From Microbacteriaceae bacterium (lineage in GTDB: Bacteria; Actinomycetota; Actinomycetes; Actinomycetales; Microbacteriaceae): a stretch of DNA of 5,266 nucleotides. The notes under the pieces are model-generated. The model searched no databases, had not been told where the DNA came from, and saw nothing but the letters and a program-made list of their open reading frames with translations. Position 1 is the stretch's first letter, and each line of letters opens with the position of its first letter. The stretch is from contig CANFKN010000099.1 in NCBI GenBank assembly GCA_947447385.1, positions 1 through 5,266 of the forward strand, in the 5' to 3' direction. A program made the translations under genes and the position numbers. Positions 1 to 5,266 of this stretch are shown here, in pieces.

Positions 1-6
1 AAATCT

Positions 7-32
7 TTAACATTCACGAAACATATTGAGAC
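7..32 (+). promoter_or_regulatory. Candidate GlnR-type nitrogen-regulator binding site upstream of glnA
   Basis: TTAAC at 7-11 is followed by exactly six bases and then GAAAC at 18-22. After five more bases comes GAGAC at 28-32. The actinobacterial GlnR box is usually written as GTnAC-n6-GAAAC repeats, so the first pair matches except for the leading T, and the third element matches except for one base with spacing one short. The site ends about 30 bases before the likely -10 region, a position suited to an activator, and glnA is a classic GlnR target in Streptomyces and mycobacteria. The assignment rests on the motif alone. No regulator gene is in the window and the site could be cut at the left edge. 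Confidence 0.5.
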
Positions 33-35
33 GGT

Positions 36-68
36 TTGCGTAGCACTCGGCGATAAACTATTTATAAG
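36..68 (+). promoter_or_regulatory. Probable glnA promoter region (AT-rich -10 area)
   Basis: An AT-rich block at 53-68 follows more GC-balanced sequence and holds several poor-to-fair -10 hexamers: TAAACT at 54-59, TATTTA at 59-64 and TATAAG at 63-68. TATTTA would have TTGCGT (36-41) as a weak -35 with a 17-base spacer. TATAAG has no recognisable -35, as often seen in activator-dependent promoters. With any of these, transcription would begin near 67-76, giving a leader of about 40-50 bases before the ATG at 116. The exact hexamers are uncertain; only the general location is supported. Confidence 0.35.
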
Positions 69-102
69 GCGTAATGGCTCGCCTGCCCTCACCTCATAAT
101 CG

Positions 103-108
103 AAGGGA
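103..108 (+). promoter_or_regulatory. glnA ribosome binding site
   Basis: AAGGGA lies seven bases before the ATG at 116. It decides the start: the upstream in-frame ATG at 74 has no Shine-Dalgarno sequence, would sit almost on the predicted transcription start, and would add 14 residues with no resemblance to glutamine synthetase. Confidence 0.75.
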
Positions 109-115
109 TTTCCCT

Positions 116-1552
116 ATGTTCAAGACTGCATCTGAGGTTGTTGCTTACATCAAAGAGAACGACGTAAAGTTCCTTGATGTTCGCTTCACCGACCTCCCTG
201 GTGTTCAGCAGCACTTCAACCTGCCAGCAAGCATGATCGACGAAGAATTTTTCGTTGACGGCCAGCTGTTCGATGGTTCGTCAATTCGTGGCTTTGCCTC
301 GATTCACGAATCAGACATGCAGCTGATTCCAGACGTAACAACTGCCTACCTCGACGCTTTCCGCACCGAGAAGACATTGGTTATGATTTTCGACATCTAC
401 AACCCACGCAACGGCGAAATCTATGCAAAAGACCCTCGCCAGGTTGCTCGCAAGGCTCAGGCATATTTGGCCAGCACCGGCATCGCAGACACCGCGTTCT
501 TTGCTCCAGAAGCAGAGTTCTTTATCTTCGATGACGTTCGCTACCACTACAGCCAGAACAGCTCAGGCCACTTCATTGACTCAGACGAAGCAGCTTGGAA
601 CTCAGGCCGCGACGAGCGCGTTGACGGTCAGGGCGGAAACCTTGCCAACAAGACTCCTTATAAGGGCGGATACTTCCCTGTATCACCAGTTGACAAGCAC
701 GCAGACATGCGCGACAACATCGTTCTCGAGCTAGCAGCGGCCGGTCTTTCGGTTGAGCGCAGCCACCACGAGGTTGGCACCGCAGGTCAGGGCGAAATCA
801 ACTACCGTTTCGACACTTTGCTTCGCTCAGCCGATGACATCTTGAAGTTCAAGTACATCGTGAAGAACGTTGCAGACCAGTGGGGCAAGACCGCAACATT
901 CATGCCTAAGCCGCTTTTCGGCGACAATGGTTCGGGAATGCACGTTCACCAATCACTTTGGAAAGATGGCAAGCCATTGTTCTATGACGAGGCTGGCTAC
1001 GGTGGCCTCAGCGATCTAGCTCGCTGGTACATAGGCGGTATCTTGAAGCACGCTCCATCACTTCTTGCATTCACCAACCCAACTGTCAACAGCTACCACC
1101 GCCTAGTTCCAGGCTTCGAAGCACCGGTGAACCTTGTTTACTCGGCAGGTAACCGCTCGGCTGCAATCCGCATTCCGATGACCGGCACCAACCCGAAGGC
1201 AAAGCGCATCGAGTTCCGCGCGCCAGACGCTTCGAGCAACCCATACCTAGCATTCGCAGCTATGTTGATGGCTGGTCTTGATGGCATCAAGAACCGCATT
1301 GAACCACACGCACCAGTTGACAAGGACCTATATGAGCTACCTGCCGAAGAGGCAAAGCTTATTCCTCAGGTTCCAGGCAACTTGGAGGCCGTACTTCAGG
1401 CTCTTGAAGCTGACCACGACTACCTTCTTGCAGGCGACGTATTCACCAAGGATCTAATCGAGACTTGGATCGACTACAAGCGCGAGAAAGAAATCAAGCC
1501 GCTAGCACTACGCCCGCACCCTTACGAGTTCGAGCTTTACTACGGCGTTTAG
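116..1552 (+). CDS. glnA: Glutamine synthetase type I, beta class (GlnA1)
   Basis: This cytoplasmic enzyme makes glutamine from glutamate, ammonium and ATP; the family forms dodecamers. The product is 478 residues, the usual length of actinobacterial GlnA1. The beta-grasp N-terminal domain covers about residues 14-100 and includes the FDGSS loop (52-56). The catalytic domain follows. Visible active-site residues are Glu132 and Glu134 (PEAEF), Glu219 (SHHEVG), Glu227 (GQGEINY), His276 (GSGMHVHQS), Arg329, flap residue Glu335 (GFEAP), Arg347 and Arg352 (NRSAAIRIP), and Glu366 and Arg368 (RIEFRAP). The insertion around 144-175 is typical of the beta class. Tyr406 in KDLYELP is the adenylylation site used by GlnE, which is encoded just downstream on the other strand. 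The start at 116 is chosen from the ribosome binding site and because MFKTASEVV matches the family N-terminus. The gene is intact, with no missing key residue. Transcription is probably under GlnR-type nitrogen control. Confidence 0.97.
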   Translation: MFKTASEVVAYIKENDVKFLDVRFTDLPGVQQHFNLPASMIDEEFFVDGQLFDGSSIRGFASIHESDMQLIPDVTTAYLDAFRTEKTLVMIFDIYNPRNGEIYAKDPRQVARKAQAYLASTGIADTAFFAPEAEFFIFDDVRYHYSQNSSGHFIDSDEAAWNSGRDERVDGQGGNLANKTPYKGGYFPVSPVDKHADMRDNIVLELAAAGLSVERSHHEVGTAGQGEINYRFDTLLRSADDILKFKYIVKNVADQWGKTATFMPKPLFGDNGSGMHVHQSLWKDGKPLFYDEAGYGGLSDLARWYIGGILKHAPSLLAFTNPTVNSYHRLVPGFEAPVNLVYSAGNRSAAIRIPMTGTNPKAKRIEFRAPDASSNPYLAFAAMLMAGLDGIKNRIEPHAPVDKDLYELPAEEAKLIPQVPGNLEAVLQALEADHDYLLAGDVFTKDLIETWIDYKREKEIKPLALRPHPYEFELYYGV

Positions 1553-1566
1553 TCGCTCAAAAACTG

Positions 1567-1604
1567 AAAAATGGAGGTTCCCTTTCGGGAGCCTCCATTT
1601 TTTT
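1567..1604 (+). terminator. Rho-independent terminator of glnA, probably bidirectional
   Basis: The arms 1567-1582 and 1587-1602 form a 16-bp stem closed by a four-base loop (TTTC). There is one G-U wobble (1578 with 1591) and a 12-bp core from ATGGAGG to CCTCCAT. The 3' arm runs into seven T residues (1598-1604). It starts 15 bases after the glnA stop. On the - strand the loop reads GAAA, the wobble becomes an A/C mismatch, and the A-run at 1567-1571 supplies a U tract. It can therefore also end glnE transcription, whose stop is about 40 bases away. No other terminator is seen between the two converging genes. Confidence 0.9.
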
Positions 1605-1645
1605 GCGCAAACACTTTTCGATAATCGCTTGCGCGGCGAACAGTG

Positions 1646-4600
1646 CTATTCGCCCTCAGGGTGCCATTCAAAGAAGATTCTCTCAAAGACCGAACGAGAG
1701 CGTCTTGTTATTGCAAGGTAATCTTGCTCGAGCTGACTTGCGCTAAAAGGCGGGTATTCGAGAATTCGGGCCATACCATCGAGCTGGCGACGATCGACTG
1801 GCAAAACGTCTGACCTTTTGCCCCACCACAGCACTGCAGCTGCACGAACGCGCGACGCAAATGTCCAGGCTTCAGCTAGCACTCTCGCGTCGTGCGCTTC
1901 GATCAGGCCCTCGGCGACGCAAGCGTCCAGAGCAGCTAAAGTTTTTGGAGTGCGAATCGACGGGTGTTCAGAGCCGTGGCGCAACTGCAAAAGTTGCACG
2001 AGCCATTCGACATCGCTAAGTGACCCGCGACCGAGTTTAAGGTGACGCTTCGGGTCAGCCCCTTGCGGTAGTCGCTCCGTTTCAACCCTGGCTTTTATTC
2101 GCCGAATGTCGGTCACCACAGTTTCAGAGAGCATGTCTGGGTAACGATACTTATCGATGATTTGAGTGAAGTCAGCAATCAACGAGTCGCCGCCAGCAAT
2201 CATTCTCGCGCGAAGCAGCGCCTGCGATTCCCAACTCGAAGCCCAGCGCTCGTAGTAACTGCGATAGCTCTCAATTGACCGCACAACCGCGCCCTTGGTT
2301 CCCTCAGGGCGTAGATCCAAATCTAACTCGAATTCGAGGGTGACATCTTGACTATGTTTGCGAATTGCCGCGACGATTCGCTCAGCCGCACGCTGCGCCT
2401 CTTCGGCTTGCTCGGGTGATTTCGGCGCATAGACAAACATCACATCGGCATCTGAGCCGAAGCCAAGTTCGGCACCGCCAAAGCGCCCCATAGCCACGAT
2501 TCCGAAGTCGAGAATTGCCTTAAGCGGGGCTTTGGCAATCAGATTTGCTTCATAGCTCTGAACCGCATCGCTGATGGCACACAAATAAGCCTCTGTGACG
2601 TCGCTCAGGCCGAGCATGACCTGGTCCATGGTCAGCTCACCCAAGACTGCAGCCATGGCGATACGAAGCGTTTCACGCCGGCGCATTTGCTTGATGGCGT
2701 TCATGGCGCCTTCAATTGTCTTGTGGCGAGCCATGGTAGCGGCTATTTCGCGATCAAGTTCATCCTCTGTAATTGGCACCAAGTCTTGTTCACGATCAAA
2801 CCAGGCAGCGGCCTCAGGAATTTTTTCGAAAAGCTCGGTGGCAAGACGTGAATTGCTAAGCACCTGTGTCATTCGCTTGGCAGCACCGCTTGAGTCTCTA
2901 AGCATGCGAAGGTACCAGGGTGATTCGCCAAGGTGTTCGCTGAGACGCCTAAACGCCAAAAGGGCCGCGTCGGGGTCAGTGCCCTCAGCAAACCACTGAA
3001 TCAAAATCGGTAGCAACTGTTTCTGAATAGCGGCTCGGCGAGAAAGTCCGGTCGTAAGTGCCCGAATGTGGCCGAGCGCACCGTCGGCATCGGTGAAACC
3101 GATTGCAGCCAACCGGTCACTCGCCTGCTCGTTCGTGATGGCGAGAGCGTCGTCAGAGCTGCGAGCCACGGCTGCTAGCAACGGTCTGAAGAATAGTTTC
3201 TGGTGCAAGCTACGAACGTCGAGTTTGGTGTTGTTCCAACGCTCATCGAGCGCTTCGATAGTGTCTTTTGGATCAATCGCGCGGGCAAGAGCTCGGCGGG
3301 CTGTTTCACTAGAAGGCATTAAGTGGGTTCGTCGCATTTGCGACATTTGAATGCGGTGTTCTAGAAGCCTTAGATATCTATATTGAGAAGCGAACTGAGC
3401 GGCCTCAGAGCGACCGATATAGCCACCGTCAGCTAGGGCGATAATAGCTCCGATGGTGTCGCGCTGGCGAAGCGTCGCATCGGTGCGGCCGTGCACTAAC
3501 TGCAGCAATTGAACTGTGAATTCAATGTCGCGCAACCCTCCGGGACCAAGCTTTATTTGCTGATCGACTTCGTTGCGAGGAATGTTATCGAGAACTCGCT
3601 GACGCATTTTCTGCACATTTTCAACAAAGTTATCTCGCTTTGCGCTGTTCCAAACCATTGGTGCAAGGGCAGCTACATAGGCGTCGCCGAGCTCGATATT
3701 GCCCGCCAGCGGTCTTGCTTTGAGGAGCGCTTGGAATTCCCAGTTGTCTGCCCAGCGCTCGTAGTAGCTGACATGTGAATCTAGCGTTCGAACCAAGGCA
3801 CCAGACTTGCCCTCCGGTCTAAGGTTCGCATCAACTTGCCAAAGTATAGGCTCAGTAGCCGTGCCGTCGATAGCACGCATCATTCTCGTTGCAAGCCGGG
3901 TGCTTATCTCGATCGCCCTCTGGGTCGAGACTAAGTCTGATGCACTTTCGGCTACAAAGATAACGTCAACGTCGCTTATGTAGTTCAACTCACGGGCACC
4001 GCACTTGCCCATGGCAATGACTGCGAAGTTGGTCGCGGCAACTTCGGCTGCGTCAAACACGCCAAACTCGCGGCTATGACTTAGCTCCCATCTAGCAACA
4101 ACAATTGCCGCCTCGATAGCTGCCCCAGCGATGTCGGCCAAGGCCGCGGCGATTTGAGGAACGCCGTTTTCTACACTTGACTGAGCGAGGTCAAAAATGG
4201 CTATCTTAAGCAACTCGCTTCGATAGCTAACACGAAGTGCGTTCCAAGCCGCAACGACAGCGCTCGACACAGAGATTGGATCGTCAACGTTTGCCATATT
4301 CAGATGGGATTCCACCGCAGTTACCAGCGTTGCATTTAAGTCACTTGCTGTTGAAAGTTTGGTTGACGGTCTTTCAAATGCAGCAAGTTGCTCTGGGTGG
4401 CGTCGCACAAAATCAGTGAGAGCAGAACTGGCTCCGAAGAGAAGGCAAAGTCGCAGGGCACTGTCGCTTTTGCTCAACAGTTTCTTGAGTCGGGCCTTAT
4501 CTAAATCAGCAAAATCAAGCAGTGAGTTGAGGGCTTGATCTGGGTCAGCACACTGGGCTAGCTGCGACACAGCCGTTCGGCCCGCGTCACCGATAATTTT

Positions 4601-4693
4601 GACGAGTTGATCGAGTTTTGCGATGGTTGTGCTAAGTTCAGCAAAACCATACTTGGCTAGCTCTGATAGTGATGCTTGCCTTGCGTCGGCCAT
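1646..4693 (-). CDS. glnE: Bifunctional glutamine synthetase adenylyltransferase / adenylyl-removing enzyme (GlnE)
   Basis: GlnE transfers AMP from ATP to the regulatory tyrosine of glutamine synthetase, lowering its activity, and removes it by phosphorolysis. The 1015-residue product is slightly longer than mycobacterial GlnE (about 994) and E. coli GlnE (946). It shows the expected tandem layout. The N-terminal deadenylylase half has MGKCGARELNYISDVDV with Asp241 and Asp243, NLRPEG near 290 and KLGPGGLRDIEF at 381-392. A helical linker spans roughly 510-720. The C-terminal adenylyltransferase half has MGRFGGAELGFGSDADV with Asp748 and Asp750, DLRPEG near 793 and KLGRGSLSDVEW at 886-897. Both Asp-X-Asp metal-binding pairs are intact, so both activities are probably kept. 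The ATG at 4693 is preceded by AGGA at seven bases. It lies 47 bases after glnA2 on the same strand and is probably co-transcribed with it. Its expected target, GlnA1 Tyr406, is encoded by the converging gene. Confidence 0.96.
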   Translation of the reverse strand: MADARQASLSELAKYGFAELSTTIAKLDQLVKIIGDAGRTAVSQLAQCADPDQALNSLLDFADLDKARLKKLLSKSDSALRLCLLFGASSALTDFVRRHPEQLAAFERPSTKLSTASDLNATLVTAVESHLNMANVDDPISVSSAVVAAWNALRVSYRSELLKIAIFDLAQSSVENGVPQIAAALADIAGAAIEAAIVVARWELSHSREFGVFDAAEVAATNFAVIAMGKCGARELNYISDVDVIFVAESASDLVSTQRAIEISTRLATRMMRAIDGTATEPILWQVDANLRPEGKSGALVRTLDSHVSYYERWADNWEFQALLKARPLAGNIELGDAYVAALAPMVWNSAKRDNFVENVQKMRQRVLDNIPRNEVDQQIKLGPGGLRDIEFTVQLLQLVHGRTDATLRQRDTIGAIIALADGGYIGRSEAAQFASQYRYLRLLEHRIQMSQMRRTHLMPSSETARRALARAIDPKDTIEALDERWNNTKLDVRSLHQKLFFRPLLAAVARSSDDALAITNEQASDRLAAIGFTDADGALGHIRALTTGLSRRAAIQKQLLPILIQWFAEGTDPDAALLAFRRLSEHLGESPWYLRMLRDSSGAAKRMTQVLSNSRLATELFEKIPEAAAWFDREQDLVPITEDELDREIAATMARHKTIEGAMNAIKQMRRRETLRIAMAAVLGELTMDQVMLGLSDVTEAYLCAISDAVQSYEANLIAKAPLKAILDFGIVAMGRFGGAELGFGSDADVMFVYAPKSPEQAEEAQRAAERIVAAIRKHSQDVTLEFELDLDLRPEGTKGAVVRSIESYRSYYERWASSWESQALLRARMIAGGDSLIADFTQIIDKYRYPDMLSETVVTDIRRIKARVETERLPQGADPKRHLKLGRGSLSDVEWLVQLLQLRHGSEHPSIRTPKTLAALDACVAEGLIEAHDARVLAEAWTFASRVRAAAVLWWGKRSDVLPVDRRQLDGMARILEYPPFSASQLEQDYLAITRRSRSVFERIFFEWHPEGE

Positions 4694-4700
4694 GCGAGGT

Positions 4701-4704
4701 TCCT
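4701..4704 (-). promoter_or_regulatory. glnE ribosome binding site
   Basis: Read on the - strand, AGGA lies seven bases before the ATG of glnE. It supports the chosen start and shows that glnE can begin translation independently of glnA2, which ends 47 bases upstream. Confidence 0.65.
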
Positions 4705-4740
4705 AGAGGTTCTTCAGTTGCGCTTTCAAGAACAGAATGT

Positions 4741-5266
4741 CTAGAGAGTCGCTAAGTTCTTCTTCAACTCATAAGCAGTCACCTGCGAACGGTATTCGCT
4801 CCATTCACGGCGCTTGTTTGCCAAGACGTAGCTGAACACTTCTTCGCCGAGAACCTCAGCTGCTAATTCTGACTCTTCAAGTTTGCGAATTGCGTGATCG
4901 AGACTTTGAGGTAGCGGTTGGATTCCCATCGCGCGACGCTCCGGGTCGGTTAGCTCCCAAACGTTGTCTTCGGTTTCGGCTGGTAGCTGCAGCTCTTCTT
5001 CGATGCCCTTCATGCCCGCGGCAAGAATGAGCGCATAAGCCAAATAGGGGTTAGCTGCACTGTCAATTGCTCGGTATTCGATGCGTGAACTTTGGCCCTT
5101 AGATGGCTTGTAGAGCGGCACGCGTAGCAGTGCACTGCGGTTGTTGTGACCCCAGCAAACAAAACTTGGTGCTTCGCCGCCACCCCAAAGGCGCTTGTAT
5201 GAGTTCACATATTGGTTGGTAACTGCCGTGATCTCTGGAGCGTGGCGAAGAAGACCCGCCATGAAG
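4741..5266 (-). CDS. glnA2: Glutamine-synthetase-like protein, GlnA2 type (C-terminal part, 5' end outside window)
   Basis: Only the last 174 codons are visible; the reading frame is open to the window edge. Full-length relatives have about 446-453 residues, so some 60% is missing. The ATG at 5260-5262 is internal, because it falls inside the conserved FMAGLLRHAPE segment. The C-terminal catalytic motifs of the glutamine synthetase fold are present: NSYKRLWGGGEAPS with the flap Glu (codon 5173-5175), NNRSALLRVP, and RIEYRAIDSAANPYLAYA with Glu (5077-5079) and Arg (5071-5073). The segment matching the adenylylation loop reads NVWELTDPERRAMG, with Trp (4957-4959) in place of Tyr, so GlnE should not modify it. 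Whether it is a true glutamine synthetase or a gamma-glutamylpolyamine synthetase, as reported for Streptomyces coelicolor GlnA2, cannot be decided from this fragment. It probably forms an operon with glnE. Confidence 0.92.
   Translation of the reverse strand, partial: FMAGLLRHAPEITAVTNQYVNSYKRLWGGGEAPSFVCWGHNNRSALLRVPLYKPSKGQSSRIEYRAIDSAANPYLAYALILAAGMKGIEEELQLPAETEDNVWELTDPERRAMGIQPLPQSLDHAIRKLEESELAAEVLGEEVFSYVLANKRREWSEYRSQVTAYELKKNLATL

Noticed and set aside
58..71. AmtR-like site (CTAT-n6-ATAG) in the glnA promoter
   Set aside because: Only the left half CTAT (58-61) is present; the bases six further on (68-71) read GGCG, not ATAG.
423..734. 103-codon + strand open frame overlapping glnA in another frame
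   Set aside because: It overlaps conserved catalytic sequence of glnA and its translation is low-complexity Thr, Ala and Arg, typical of a shadow frame.
1465..1746. 93-codon + strand open frame running across the end of glnA and the terminator
   Set aside because: It reads through the terminator hairpin and into antisense glnE; nothing in it looks like a conserved protein.
2595..2999. 134-codon open frame on the + strand inside glnE
   Set aside because: It is antisense to strongly conserved GlnE sequence, rich in Ser, Arg and Ala as expected from the opposite strand, and resembles no family I know.
4709..4733. Possible hairpin GTTCTT / AAGAAC in the glnA2-glnE gap
   Set aside because: Only six base pairs with a 13-base loop and no T tract on the - strand, so it is not a credible terminator.
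4740..4780. Possible - strand promoter for glnE at the end of glnA2 (TTGAAG, 18-base spacer, TAGACA)
   Set aside because: The hexamers match the consensus at only four and three of six positions; this level is expected by chance, and co-transcription with glnA2 is simpler.

Overview
The window is a compact, conserved nitrogen-assimilation locus of an actinobacterium. It has three genes. A complete glutamine synthetase I gene (glnA, also called glnA1) lies on the + strand. Converging on it from the - strand are a complete glutamine synthetase adenylyltransferase gene (glnE) and, upstream of glnE, the 3' part of a second glutamine-synthetase-like gene (glnA2), which runs off the right edge. From memory, the order glnA1 > < glnE < glnA2 matches Mycobacterium tuberculosis (Rv2220, Rv2221c, Rv2222c) and is common in Actinobacteria. 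The protein details, including the GlnA1 C-terminus ending LYYGV, and a GC content of about one half by eye are low for most high-GC actinobacteria. They would suit a small-genome freshwater Microbacteriaceae lineage such as the Rhodoluna/Aquiluna group. That placement is inference only.

Layout: positions 1-115 are the glnA control region, with a GlnR-box-like sequence, an AT-rich -10 area and a clear ribosome binding site. Positions 116-1552 are glnA. Positions 1553-1645 hold a strong stem-loop terminator that can serve both converging units. Positions 1646-4693 (-) are glnE. Positions 4694-4740 are a 47-base gap with the glnE ribosome binding site. Positions 4741-5266 (-) are glnA2, without its 5' part. 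Coding density is high and no stretch over 300 bases lacks a gene. I see no mobile element, tRNA, rRNA or CRISPR array.

How the genes work together: GlnA1 makes glutamine from glutamate, ammonium and ATP and keeps the adenylylation-site tyrosine (Tyr406). GlnE has two nucleotidyltransferase domains, both with their Asp-X-Asp metal motifs, and should add AMP to that tyrosine and remove it according to nitrogen status. GlnA2 has tryptophan at the matching position, so it should escape this control even though it is probably co-transcribed with glnE.

I did not find a new biological system here. The observations most worth checking are the GlnR-box-like site, the Tyr-to-Trp difference between the two synthetases, and possible small structures in the glnA leader.
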